Shown: piece after piece, positions 15,280-23,655 of the stretch
Layout: every line of letters begins with the position of its first letter
How positions within the stretch are numbered: position 1 is the stretch's first letter
Origin: Verrucomicrobiota bacterium
GTDB lineage: Bacteria; Verrucomicrobiota; Verrucomicrobiia; Verrucomicrobiales; Verrucomicrobiaceae
Direction of reading: 5' to 3'
NCBI GenBank assembly: GCA_017301975.1
Contig: JAFLEI010000019.1
Location: forward strand, 62,001 to 126,000
Length of the DNA: 64,000 bases
The notes under the pieces: model-generated
What the model saw: the letters and a program-made list of their open reading frames with translations, nothing else
Told to the model about the DNA's origin: nothing
Database searches by the model: none
Translations under genes and position numbers: made by a program

Positions 15280-15822
15280 TCAGGTGACGGGTTCAAGGAG
15301 CGCTGCCAGGAATCCGTCCGCCGGATCTGCATGGCGGGATTTGGCGGCTTTTTTTCTCACGGCCTTTTTGGCAATGGCAGCCTGCTGCTCCTGCTTGCGC
15401 AGGGTGACTTCGACCACATGCTCCAGCGTGTAGCGGTCCAGGATGTTGGCGATGGCGTTGCGCACGTCGATCATGAGCATGCGCAGGCCGCAGTGCTCTT
15501 CGTCGGGGCAGGTGCATTTCTCATACTCCGTCTCACTCGCGCAGCCGATGGGGGCCAGCTTGCCGTCGATGAGACGCACCACGTCGCCCATCTTGATGGA
15601 CTTCGCGGGTTTGGCCAGACGTGCGCCTCCATGCTTGCCGCGCAGACTTTCCACATAGCCGGCCTGGCGGAGCTCGAAGAGAATGGCCTCCAGAAACTTG
15701 AACGGCAGCTTCTCCTGGTCCGCCAGCATGGACACGGAGATGACGCCTTCTCCATGCCGGTCGGCAATGCCGAGACGGATCAGGGTGCGAAGGGCGTATT
15801 CGCCGCGTTTGGTGAGCTTCAT
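15280..15822 (-). CDS. Rrf2-family transcriptional regulator with four-cysteine cluster
   Basis: The 180-aa protein has an N-terminal winged helix typical of Rrf2 regulators (MKLTKRGEYALRTLIRLG, PFKFLEAILFELRQAGYVES, RGKHGGARLAKP). Cys94, Cys103, Cys105 and Cys111 cluster in the segment IGCASETEYEKCTCPDEEHC, where IscR/NsrR-type proteins bind an Fe-S cluster, although the spacing differs from IscR. The C-terminus is a lysine-rich extension of about 40 residues. It heads the rrf2-yezD unit, and its own promoter shares a motif with the porin/sulfate promoter, so it probably senses sulfur or cysteine status and autoregulates. Confidence 0.88.
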   Translation of the reverse strand: MKLTKRGEYALRTLIRLGIADRHGEGVISVSMLADQEKLPFKFLEAILFELRQAGYVESLRGKHGGARLAKPAKSIKMGDVVRLIDGKLAPIGCASETEYEKCTCPDEEHCGLRMLMIDVRNAIANILDRYTLEHVVEVTLRKQEQQAAIAKKAVRKKAAKSRHADPADGFLAALLEPVT

Positions 15823-15828
15823 GGCACA

Positions 15829-15867
15829 AACTTATGCGGATTAATATACACTGATCAAGTAGGAATA
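15829..15867 (-). promoter_or_regulatory. rrf2 promoter with putative autoregulatory operator
   Basis: On the minus strand TTGATC (15858-15853) and TAAGTT (15834-15829) are spaced by 18 nt. The sequence ATTCCTACTTG...TGTA..TTAA..CCG matches the porin promoter at 9805-9834 over about 30 positions, including the part between the hexamers. The -10 hexamer ends 7 nt before the ATG, which predicts a nearly leaderless rrf2 mRNA. Confidence 0.55.
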
Positions 15868-15927
15868 AAAAGAATTTGAAAATACCGCCTTTGACTGCGT
15901 TTCATTTCTTCCGTTTTTTATCCACCC

Positions 15928-17490
15928 ATGAGACTCCTCTCGCTCCCCATCCTCCTCGCCGCGTTCGCGCTTTCTGCGCGCGCCGAACTGAAACTCCCCG
16001 CCATCATTGGCGACAACATGGTGCTTCAGCAAAAGCAGACCAATCCCCTCTGGGGCTGGGATGCACCCGGCACGGAAGTGACCGTGAAATTCGGAGACCA
16101 AACCAAGACTGCCAAGGCCGGTGCCGATGGCAAATGGACCGTGAAGCTGGATCCCGTCCCCGCCAACGCGAACCCCGCGACTCTGTCCATCAAAGGCACC
16201 ACCGCCAGGGAGCTCAAAAACGTGCTCGTCGGCGAGGTCTGGATCTGTTCCGGCCAGTCCAACATGCAGTGGAACGTCGGATCCAGCTGGGACGCCGATC
16301 TGGAGATCGCCACCGCGAAATATCCCAACATCCGCCTCATCACGGTACCAAACGTGGGCACTCAGGAGCCGCAGCAGGATTTCAAAGGTGACTGGAAAGA
16401 GTGCTCGCCGGCCACGGTCGGCGGCTTCAGCGCCGTCGGCTTTTTCTACGGTCGCGTCCTGCACAAAATGCTGGATGTCCCTGTGGGCCTGATCAACAAC
16501 GCCTGGGGCGGCAGCGCCTGCGAAGCCTGGGTGAACCGCGGTGAACTGGAAAAAGACCCCCGCTTCAAGCTGCTGATGGAAAACACGAAAAAGAACGAGG
16601 CCTTCCTCACTTCCCCCGCAGCCAAGACCAAGTATGACGCCGATCTCGCCAGCTGGCAGAAGCAGGCGGATGAAGCCAAAAAAGCCGGCAAACCCTTCAC
16701 CGCCCGCGCACCTGCCCCACCTGCCGCCTGGCTCAACGGCAATGCCCGCCCCGGCAACATCTACAACGGCGCCCTGCTCCCCACCATCGGCTACGGCATC
16801 AAAGGTGCCATCTGGTATCAGGGCGAAAGCAATGCGGGACGCGCCTACGAGTACGCCAGCCTCTTCCCCTTCATGATCCAGAACTGGCGCAATGAATGGA
16901 AGCAGGGAGATTTCCCCTTCTACTGGGTCCAGCTCGCCGACTTCATGGCTGAAAAAACCGACGCCGAGCAGGCCACCGCCAGCTCCTGGGCCGAACTGCG
17001 CGAGAGCCAGACCAAGACCGCATCCGCCATCAAAAACGGCGGCCAGGCCGTCATCATCGACCTCGGTGATGCCAACGACATCCATCCGAAAAACAAGCGC
17101 GACGTGGCCGAGCGCCTCGCCCGCTGGGCCTTGGTGAAAGACTACGGCATGAAGCTCCCCTATCGCAGCCCCGAGTTCAAATCCGCCGAGTTCGCCGGAG
17201 ACAAGGCCATCGTCACGCTCGACACCTTCGGCAGCAATCTGCGCACCGTCGATATCAGCGAGGTGAAAGGCTTCGTCGTCTGCGGCGAAGACAAGAAGTG
17301 GGCCTGGGCCGAGGCGAAAATCATTGGCAAGGACAAGCTCGAAGTCAGCGCCAAGGGCGTCACCAAGCCTGTGGCCGTTCGCTACGCCTGGTCTGACAAT
17401 CCGGTCTGCAACCTCTACAGCACCGACGGCCTTCCCGTGACACCGTTCCGCAGCGACGACTTCGAAATGCTCACGAAGCCGAAGCAGTAA
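15928..17490 (+). CDS. Sialate O-acetylesterase (SGNH-type carbohydrate esterase)
   Basis: The 520-aa exported enzyme has signal peptide MRLLSLPILLAAFALSARA. It has the family motifs WICSGQSNMQW (nucleophile serine in GQSNM, near residue 110), WYQGESNAG (near residue 295) and DANDIHPKNKRDVAERLA with the catalytic Asp and His. It would remove O-acetyl groups from sialic acid or other acetylated glycans outside the cytoplasm. It is divergent from rrf2 (105-bp spacer) and followed by a strong hairpin terminator. It stands alone. Confidence 0.92.
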   Translation: MRLLSLPILLAAFALSARAELKLPAIIGDNMVLQQKQTNPLWGWDAPGTEVTVKFGDQTKTAKAGADGKWTVKLDPVPANANPATLSIKGTTARELKNVLVGEVWICSGQSNMQWNVGSSWDADLEIATAKYPNIRLITVPNVGTQEPQQDFKGDWKECSPATVGGFSAVGFFYGRVLHKMLDVPVGLINNAWGGSACEAWVNRGELEKDPRFKLLMENTKKNEAFLTSPAAKTKYDADLASWQKQADEAKKAGKPFTARAPAPPAAWLNGNARPGNIYNGALLPTIGYGIKGAIWYQGESNAGRAYEYASLFPFMIQNWRNEWKQGDFPFYWVQLADFMAEKTDAEQATASSWAELRESQTKTASAIKNGGQAVIIDLGDANDIHPKNKRDVAERLARWALVKDYGMKLPYRSPEFKSAEFAGDKAIVTLDTFGSNLRTVDISEVKGFVVCGEDKKWAWAEAKIIGKDKLEVSAKGVTKPVAVRYAWSDNPVCNLYSTDGLPVTPFRSDDFEMLTKPKQ

Positions 17491-17530
17491 TCGTCACGCA
17501 GCCATCTGCCTGGCCCATGGCCTCCTCCAC

Positions 17531-17560
17531 ATCCCCCGGCCCAACAGCCGGGGGGATTCT
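17531..17560 (+). terminator. Hairpin terminator between the esterase and terC genes
   Basis: ATCCCCCGGC (17531-17540), a six-base loop and GCCGGGGGGAT (17547-17557) form a strong stem followed by TTCTTATTT. It ends the esterase transcript. The tail overlaps the end of the convergent terC gene. Confidence 0.75.
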
Positions 17561-18447
17561 TATTTCCGGGTCACAGCGGCCCATGCGGCGCGAAACGGCC
17601 AGCTGATCAAACCAAAGACCGCCCCCGCCAGTGTGGCGACCACCCGCGCAGGCAGCAGCAAAACATGGAGAAGCGGACGCAGCAGGGCTTTGACTGCGCC
17701 GTTCTTTTCATAGGCCAGGTGTAGCAGAATGATGCCGAGGATGCCGGCGAACTTGACGGCCTTGGCGATGTGGTAGTGCCCCCCCGCCTCGCCAATCAGA
17801 CTGAAGCCGCCGAATTCGACGACATGTTTGACGGTCTGGTCCCAGAGGAGCTCCAGCCCCAGCAGCAGGCCCACAAATCCCACAAGCAGAAACGCAGTGT
17901 GCTCCAGCCAGGGCTGCCGTTCGAGCAGCTTGATGCAGTAGCCCGCCACCAGCCGCAGCGTGATGATGCCCAGTGTCACGCCAATATAGACCAGCACCTT
18001 GCTGTCACGCGCAAAGGCCACTGCCGCCACCACGTTGTCAAAGCTCAGGCTCAGGTCGAGAAAAGCGATCATCGCGATCGTGCTCGCAAAGCTCTGAGGC
18101 ACCTTTTTCGCTTTGCCGTCCCCATCGTTCTCATCATCTCCCTGCTCGGCAAAATGAGAGCACATCAGCCAGACCAGATAGAGAGACCCCAGCAGCATCA
18201 GCCAGTGGCTTTCCATGATGAAGCTGGCGGTGAGCAGCGCCACGATTCGGAATCCATACGCCCCCAGGTAGCCGATGTTCATCGCCGTCTTGCGCTGCTT
18301 CTCATCCAGATGGGAGGCCATCGCTGCAATCGCCAGCGCATTGTCCACCGAGAGCAGCCCCTCGATCACGATCAAGGCCAGCACGACGGGAATCCCCTCT
18401 TTGACAGTGGTCCAGAGGTCGGCGGCGGCGAAAAATTCGAATATCAT
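17560..18447 (-). CDS. TerC-family integral membrane protein
   Basis: The 295-aa protein starts at ATG 18447 (MIFEFFAAADLW). It has about seven to eight transmembrane segments and the TerC acidic signatures VIEGLLSVDNALAIA and FLDLSLSFDNVVAAVA. These Asp residues are characteristic of metal-ion-exchanging TerC/YceF/YkoY proteins. A hydrophilic loop (EQGDDENDGDGKAKKVPQ) separates the two halves. The family has been linked to manganese efflux and tellurium resistance; the substrate here is not known. It converges with the esterase gene. Confidence 0.9.
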   Translation of the reverse strand: MIFEFFAAADLWTTVKEGIPVVLALIVIEGLLSVDNALAIAAMASHLDEKQRKTAMNIGYLGAYGFRIVALLTASFIMESHWLMLLGSLYLVWLMCSHFAEQGDDENDGDGKAKKVPQSFASTIAMIAFLDLSLSFDNVVAAVAFARDSKVLVYIGVTLGIITLRLVAGYCIKLLERQPWLEHTAFLLVGFVGLLLGLELLWDQTVKHVVEFGGFSLIGEAGGHYHIAKAVKFAGILGIILLHLAYEKNGAVKALLRPLLHVLLLPARVVATLAGAVFGLISWPFRAAWAAVTRK

Positions 18448-18501
18448 CAGCCCGCAAGATGGCGGACGTCCCCCGGCTTTCCAGTACCATTTGGTCGCGA
18501 A

Positions 18502-18538
18502 CAAAAAACACCCCGTTTCGGAACGCGAAACGGGGTGT
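18502..18538 (-). terminator. Rho-independent terminator of the TPR gene
   Basis: On the minus strand ACACCCCGTTTC, a seven-base loop and GAAACGGGGTGT form a perfect 12-bp stem followed by TTTTTTG. It lies 27 nt after the TPR-protein stop and separates that gene from terC. Confidence 0.92.
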
Positions 18539-18564
18539 CGGCAGGGAAGCCCTGAAAAAGTCGG

Positions 18565-19938
18565 TTACGAGTAGGAGGACTCCACCCGCTTCGCCACGTC
18601 ACGGTAGCCGTAGTCGGCATTGTAGATTTCCTTGAGCGCGTCCAGGCTTCCCGCCTTGTCGCCCATTTTTTCCAGCACGTTGGCCAGTTCGTACAGCACT
18701 TCCTTCTTGGTCGCGTCCATGACCAGCAGCTCCTTCGAGGCTTCCATCAGGGAGGTCTTGGCCAGGTCGTTCATGTTTTTGCGCTCGAAGCAGCGGCCCA
18801 GCATCAGGATCGCCTTGATGCGCAGGTTCGGGCTCGACTTCGCCTGCTGCAGTTCGGGGAGCGCCTCGCCGTACATGCCGGCGTTGAAGTAGGCCTGGCC
18901 CAGCTCGTAGCGCAGCGCTTTGTCGGTCGGGTTGCGGTCCACCCGGGTCTTGGCTTCACTGATGACCACACTGGCACGCTGGCGGCGGATTTCCGCCAGT
19001 TGAGCGCGCTTGTCATCAATGTCAGGCGCATCGGGATCAGTTTCGATTTCGCGCTCGTAGTCTGCGATCTTCTGTTCCTGCACCTTGTCACGCAAAATCT
19101 CCACCTTGCGCTGCAGTGCCACATCTCCCGCATTCAGCGTCAGGGCATAATCGTAGAACATCAGCGCTGTTTCAAGCTGGCCCAGACGCTCATAGAGATC
19201 CGACATGCGTTTGACGATGACGATGTTCCCTTGGTCGGCGTTGTACTGTTCGATGGTTTCCGCAAGGAACTGCTCCATCTGGTCCTGCGTCATGCCCTGG
19301 CGTTCCAGCATTGCCAGCTTCGCGGCCTCGCCGGAATCCTTCATGGCATCCTTGAAGTTGGCGGATCCCCAGCCCTGATTCTTGATCGAGCTCTGCGCGG
19401 CGGCGTTCTTTTCCCCCTGCATGGCTTCCATGTCACGCGGATTGACCTTCAACAGCGCGTGGTAGGTGTCGGCGGCTTTTTCCGGCTGCTGGTTCGCAAG
19501 GTAGTGCTGCGCCAGCTTGTGCATGTTCTTGGTGTTTTCCGGGTGGCCCGCACGGATGGTCTCCAGCGCAAACGCGGCGAGATCCGGGAAGCCCATCTTG
19601 ACCGCGATGTCAAAGAGCTGCTCGTTCGCGTTGAGGTTGAAGGGGTCCTTGCGGAACACGTTCTCCTCCAGGTCGGCGATCGCCTCCGCCGGTTCCTTTT
19701 TGGAGCTGGGCTTCAAGCCGCCCAGGCCAAAGCTGAATTTCTTGCCAGCGCTGCCGCCGGTCGCTTCGCCTTCCGCGCTGCGCAGCAGCTTCCGGCCGTC
19801 CAGAAATCCGACGTTGGCCGTCACGATCGGCATCATCTGGTCGATCACATAATCCCAGTTCTTCCGCTCGGCGGAAATGAGGGCTTTTTTCCAAAGGGCT
19901 TGGTACTTGGGGTCGAGTTCGGCTTCCTGAACGATCAT
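18565..19938 (-). CDS. Tetratricopeptide-repeat protein (scaffold)
   Basis: The 457-aa protein starts at ATG 19938 (MIVQEAELDPKYQALWKK). No signal peptide is seen, so it is probably cytoplasmic. TPR-like units include HKLAQHYLANQQPEKAADTY, VKRMSDLYERLGQLETALMF, LRYELGQAYFNAGMYGEALP and VLYELANVLEKMGDKAGSLD. A coiled-coil stretch lies around ADYEREIETDPDAPDIDDK to RRQRASVV. It begins 44 nt after a small membrane-protein gene and ends at a strong terminator, so the two form a unit. No enzymatic motif was seen; a protein-interaction role is likely but the partner is unknown. Confidence 0.8.
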   Translation of the reverse strand: MIVQEAELDPKYQALWKKALISAERKNWDYVIDQMMPIVTANVGFLDGRKLLRSAEGEATGGSAGKKFSFGLGGLKPSSKKEPAEAIADLEENVFRKDPFNLNANEQLFDIAVKMGFPDLAAFALETIRAGHPENTKNMHKLAQHYLANQQPEKAADTYHALLKVNPRDMEAMQGEKNAAAQSSIKNQGWGSANFKDAMKDSGEAAKLAMLERQGMTQDQMEQFLAETIEQYNADQGNIVIVKRMSDLYERLGQLETALMFYDYALTLNAGDVALQRKVEILRDKVQEQKIADYEREIETDPDAPDIDDKRAQLAEIRRQRASVVISEAKTRVDRNPTDKALRYELGQAYFNAGMYGEALPELQQAKSSPNLRIKAILMLGRCFERKNMNDLAKTSLMEASKELLVMDATKKEVLYELANVLEKMGDKAGSLDALKEIYNADYGYRDVAKRVESSYS

Positions 19939-19981
19939 AATGCTGGGGGTTCTTGGCGTGTTTGAATGAAAGGTGGCGGGG

Positions 19982-20143
19982 CTATTTTTTTCCTCCGCCA
20001 AACCATGCGGCAATGCCACGCAGTTCTTCTCCGGTTCCTTCGGTCAGACCTTTCATGCTGAATCCGTGCTCAAAGAGCACCATCCAGACAAAGGTGGCGA
20101 CGAGGAAAGCGAGGGTCCAGAGGACTTTGGAGAGAATGCGCAT
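19982..20143 (-). CDS. Small single-span membrane protein (53 aa)
   Basis: A minus-strand frame from ATG 20143 to TAG 19982 encodes MRILSKVLWTLAFLVATFVW followed by MVLFEHGFSMKGLTEGTGEE and a GGGKK end. One hydrophobic helix spans residues about 6-25. An AGGTGA ribosome-binding site stands about 9 nt upstream. It directly precedes the TPR gene in the same direction, so a membrane-anchoring partner for that protein is plausible. I do not recognise a named family. Confidence 0.7.
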   Translation of the reverse strand: MRILSKVLWTLAFLVATFVWMVLFEHGFSMKGLTEGTGEELRGIAAWFGGGKK

Positions 20144-20223
20144 GCCGTATTTTCACCTACTCTATGAAGAAAAGGGGGGGGGCGTCCAGCACGGAGTTGC
20201 GCAGATGAAAAATGGCTGCCGCC

Positions 20224-22476
20224 TTACTCCTTCTCAAACAGCAGCCGCAGGCTGTTCAAACACACCACCACCGTGCTCCCCTCATGCGTCAAAACTCCCA
20301 GGGTCAGCGGCACGATCCCGAACAGCGAAGCCACCGCCATCACGATCACACTTCCCAGTGAAATGACCAGGTTCTGCTTGATGATCCGCCTCGCACGCTG
20401 GCTGATGCGCCGTGCGGAGAGCAGTTTTTCGATCTTGTCCTGCATCAGCACCACGTCGCTCTGCTCCAGCGCGGCGTCGCTGCCTCGCGCTCCCATCGCC
20501 ACGGACACATACGCGGCCGCCAGGCTTGGCGCGTCGTTCACGCCGTCCCCGATCATCGCCACCTTGCGGCCCGCCAGCGTCAGTTCCCGAATCGCCGCCA
20601 CCTTGTCCTCCGGGTGCAGCCCGGCGCGCACTTCGGAAATGCCGAGCTTCTCCCCCACTTCGATCGCCGCCGCACGGCGGTCCCCGGTCAGCATGATCGT
20701 GCGCACGCCTTCTGCGGCCAGTTTTTCCAGCACGCCCCGGCTTCCTGCCCGGATCTCATCCTTCAGCAGCACCCGGCCCACGATCTGCTCATGCAGCACC
20801 CACACCTCGCTGAATCCCAGCGGTGCGTCTGGCACCCCGGCCAGCACCTCCCCCAGTGCGCTGTCTTTCACCAGCTCCCGCCTTCCCACATAGCTCAGCC
20901 CCGCCTCCGTCCGCCCTCGCAGCCCCTGCCCGGTGATCGACTGAAACTCTGCCAGCTTGTCCACCACGATGCCCTGCGCTTGGGCAAATTGCGTGATCGC
21001 CCGTGCGATGGGGTGGTTCGAATTCGCCTCCAGGCTCGCCGCGATCCGCAGCACATCCTGCTCCCGGCCCGCGGGAAAGCTTTCGATCCTCGTCACCTTC
21101 AGTTCCCCTTCCGTCAGCGTCCCCGTCTTGTCCATGGCGATGACGTCCACCTCCGCCAGCTTTTCAATCGCAGCACCGCCCCGGAACAGCACGCCACGCC
21201 GCGCACCCCAGGCGATCGCTGCCAGAATGGCCGAAGGGATCGAAAGCACCAGCGCGCAGGGGCTCATCACCACCAGCAGCGTCATGGCCCGGTAAAACGA
21301 GGACTTCGATGCAGCGGTGTTTTCCAGCGGCGGAATCCCAAAACCCAGCCACCACACGAAAAACATCAGTGCCACCACTCCCAGCGTCAGAATCGTGTAC
21401 CGCGTGCCAAAGCGGTCCGTGAACCTCTGGCTCGGCGCCCGCAGATGCTGCGCTGTTTGGATCATCGTGATGATTTTCGCCAGCGCGCTCTGCGTGGCCG
21501 GGCGGTCCACGCGCACCTGCACCAGCCCCCATTGGTTCAAGGTGCCGCCGTAGATGGAGGCCCCTTTTTCCTTCGCAATCGGCACCGCCTCGCCCGTCAG
21601 CGTCGATTCATCCGCTGCTGTCGTTCCCTCGATCACCGTCCCATCCACGGCGAAGAGTTCATCCGGCTTCACCACGATCACCTCCCCCACCTGCAGCGTC
21701 TGCACTCCCCGGTCTGCCGTCGTCCCGTCAGGCTGCAGCACATGCGCAAATTTGGGCGCCGCCTTCGTCAGCGCGTTGATCTCCCGGTGCGTGCGAAACA
21801 TCACAAAATGCTCCAGCGCGCCCGAGGTCGAAAACAAAAACAGCAGCAGCGCCCCCTCCTCCCATGCGCCGATCGACACCGCCCCCGTGGCCACGGCCAG
21901 CATCAGGAAATGAACATCGAGCCGCCCTTCGCGCATATTTTCCCACGTGTCCTTCGCCGCGTCCCAGCCGCCGGAAATCAGCGACACAGCAAACAAGCTT
22001 TTCGGCAGCCACGCCGGCGCGGAGAAAAAACGCTCGGTGATGTAGCCCGCCACCAGCGTCACGGCACACAGTCCCGCCTGCAGCGCCAGCACTCGCCACT
22101 CATTCTCACTCTCCTGCTCCATCTCATCCGGTTCCGGCCAGGCAAAGTCGCGCCATTTCCAGAACTTCGGTGCCGTCGGGCAGGACGGTTTTTCCAGCAC
22201 CAGCGCGCCGTCCTCCTTCTGCTGCACCTCCAGCATGCCGCTGCTCGGCGGCACCTGCCCGTTTTGCTTCAGCCATTGGGCATCCACCGCCCGCAGCACC
22301 TCGGAGAGCTTCGCCTGCAGCAGGTCACCATCCACCCGTCCCAGCGTTGCCATTTCGACGCGCTTCGAGTCTGGATTCAACCGGATCGACTCAATGGCCG
22401 GCTCCTCCATCAGGAAATCCGCCAGCGCTGTCATCCAGGTCGAGGCGTCGGGAGGTGCTGGCGTGGAATCAGGCAT
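20224..22476 (-). CDS. P1B-4-type heavy-metal-translocating ATPase (Co/Zn/Fe exporter)
   Basis: The 750-aa protein starts at ATG 22476 (MPDSTPAPPDASTW). It contains the P-type motifs TGEAVP (actuator), MDKTGTLTEGE (phosphorylated Asp) and GDGVNDAPSL. The membrane metal site is SPCALVLS instead of CPC, and the C-terminus carries LTHEGSTVVVCLNSLRLLF. SPC plus HEGS/T defines the P1B-4 (CoaT/CtpD/CzcP-like) group that exports Co2+, Zn2+ or Fe2+. The N-terminal 90 residues or so look like a degenerate metal-binding domain without CxxC. A stretch of bulky residues (KFWKWRDFAWPEPDEMEQ) precedes the first helix. No metal sensor gene is adjacent. Confidence 0.9.
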   Translation of the reverse strand: MPDSTPAPPDASTWMTALADFLMEEPAIESIRLNPDSKRVEMATLGRVDGDLLQAKLSEVLRAVDAQWLKQNGQVPPSSGMLEVQQKEDGALVLEKPSCPTAPKFWKWRDFAWPEPDEMEQESENEWRVLALQAGLCAVTLVAGYITERFFSAPAWLPKSLFAVSLISGGWDAAKDTWENMREGRLDVHFLMLAVATGAVSIGAWEEGALLLFLFSTSGALEHFVMFRTHREINALTKAAPKFAHVLQPDGTTADRGVQTLQVGEVIVVKPDELFAVDGTVIEGTTAADESTLTGEAVPIAKEKGASIYGGTLNQWGLVQVRVDRPATQSALAKIITMIQTAQHLRAPSQRFTDRFGTRYTILTLGVVALMFFVWWLGFGIPPLENTAASKSSFYRAMTLLVVMSPCALVLSIPSAILAAIAWGARRGVLFRGGAAIEKLAEVDVIAMDKTGTLTEGELKVTRIESFPAGREQDVLRIAASLEANSNHPIARAITQFAQAQGIVVDKLAEFQSITGQGLRGRTEAGLSYVGRRELVKDSALGEVLAGVPDAPLGFSEVWVLHEQIVGRVLLKDEIRAGSRGVLEKLAAEGVRTIMLTGDRRAAAIEVGEKLGISEVRAGLHPEDKVAAIRELTLAGRKVAMIGDGVNDAPSLAAAYVSVAMGARGSDAALEQSDVVLMQDKIEKLLSARRISQRARRIIKQNLVISLGSVIVMAVASLFGIVPLTLGVLTHEGSTVVVCLNSLRLLFEKE

Positions 22477-22549
22477 GCGTGGGGAATGTGCAGCATTACG
22501 GACAAGCAAGCCGCGTGACAACCTCTTCTTCTTCGCACATTATTTGCAC

Positions 22550-23152
22550 ATGATTCGCAGTCTCATCGCCGGAACCCTGCGTGTGGTTACCGGCTCCGTC
22601 GCCCGCTGGCAGGGTTGTGCGCCAGACTTGGTGCAGCGCGTGTACTTTGCCAATCACACCAGCAATCTCGACGGGCCCGTGCTCTGGGCCTCGTTGCCAG
22701 CGTCAGTGCGTGCAGTCACCCGCATGGTCGGGGCCAAAGACTACTGGTCGGTGGGCCGCGTGCGTCCCTTCCTCGCCTGCCACGTCTTCAACGCCGTTCT
22801 CATCGAGCGCAAAAAACCCACGCCCGAGGCGAATCCGCTCGTTGAAATGGTCCAGGCCATGGGAGACCGCCACTCCCTCATCCTCTTTCCCGAAGGCGGT
22901 CGCCAGACCAGCCCCGAGCCTCAGCCCTTCAAGCCCGGCCTCTACCATCTCGCCAAAAAACGGCCCGATGTGCAGCTCGTTCCCGTGTGGATGGAAAACC
23001 TCAACCGCATCCTCCCCAAAGGCGAAATCTTCCCCGTGCCCATGCTGGGAAGCGTCTCCTTCGGCGAACCCATTCAACTCGGCGACGACGAATCAAAAGT
23101 GGATTTCCTCATCCGCGCCCGCGAGGCAGTGCTGAAACTCCGCCAGCATTGA
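22550..23152 (+). CDS. PlsC-like 1-acylglycerol-3-phosphate acyltransferase
   Basis: The 200-aa protein starts at ATG 22550 (MIRSLIAGTLRVVTG); the longer upstream frame is antisense to the ATPase gene. The acyltransferase H-x4-D box is FANHTSNLDGPVLW, followed by VFNAVLIERKK and the FPEGGRQ block that binds the glycerol phosphate. A short N-terminal membrane helix is present. It probably acylates lysophosphatidate or a related acceptor in the cytoplasmic membrane. It is divergent from the metal ATPase gene with a 73-nt spacer. Confidence 0.85.
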   Translation: MIRSLIAGTLRVVTGSVARWQGCAPDLVQRVYFANHTSNLDGPVLWASLPASVRAVTRMVGAKDYWSVGRVRPFLACHVFNAVLIERKKPTPEANPLVEMVQAMGDRHSLILFPEGGRQTSPEPQPFKPGLYHLAKKRPDVQLVPVWMENLNRILPKGEIFPVPMLGSVSFGEPIQLGDDESKVDFLIRAREAVLKLRQH

Positions 23153-23160
23153 GGCATGGA

Positions 23161-23570
23161 AGTAGGTCGGCCGTGTTTGGCGTCGAGCGCATCCCCATCT
23201 CCCACCACCCCCTCCGCCAAACCGCCCGACTCCGAGGACACACATACGCCCCACAGCTTCCCGCACGCTGACAACCGGCCGCGCTCAAGCCACACCGTCC
23301 CAAGACCACCTGCGCTGGGCATGCGAGCGCCCCGCGAGGTAGACAGCTTGTCCTCAAGACGCCGCCGAGCTTCTCCACGCTCTTTCCGGAAATCAGTTTC
23401 GCGAACGCAATTACCAGCCGTCCGCTTCGCACAGCCCTGAAGGTGCGGCGGAGTCAGCCTAGGGCGCAGCGAGGCACGAGCAAGCCCTGTGTATCGCATC
23501 CAATTCCGGGTAAGCAAACCCAGCACTGCTCCATGCCACGCCCGGTTCCAGCAGCGTGCGCAGCGTGCCC
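23161..23570. repeat. Intergenic region with inverted family B copy and family A copy
   Basis: There is no convincing gene between the acyltransferase and sulfatase genes. Positions 23161-23238 are an inverted, diverged copy of the repeat duplicated at 54658-54972 (CCGCCCGAC...CGACGTCAAACAC-type core). Positions 23431-23570 are a diverged copy of family A (CAGCCCTGAAGG ... GTAAGCAAACCCAGCACT ... CAGCAGCGTGCGCAG), better preserved at 38551, 52339 and 55085. Confidence 0.55.
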
Positions 23571-23655
23571 CGCCGCAGACCTGTGCCGTGAGCTCCATGC
23601 CCCCAAAGCCCGCCACCGCAGTCGTTAACGGGTTGCCTTTGATAGAGACTCGTTT

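Noticed and set aside
15841..17085. A 414-codon frame antisense to the esterase gene
   Set aside because: Its composition is that of a complementary-strand shadow (Gly/Val/Glu-rich, no domains), while the plus-strand enzyme has all catalytic motifs.
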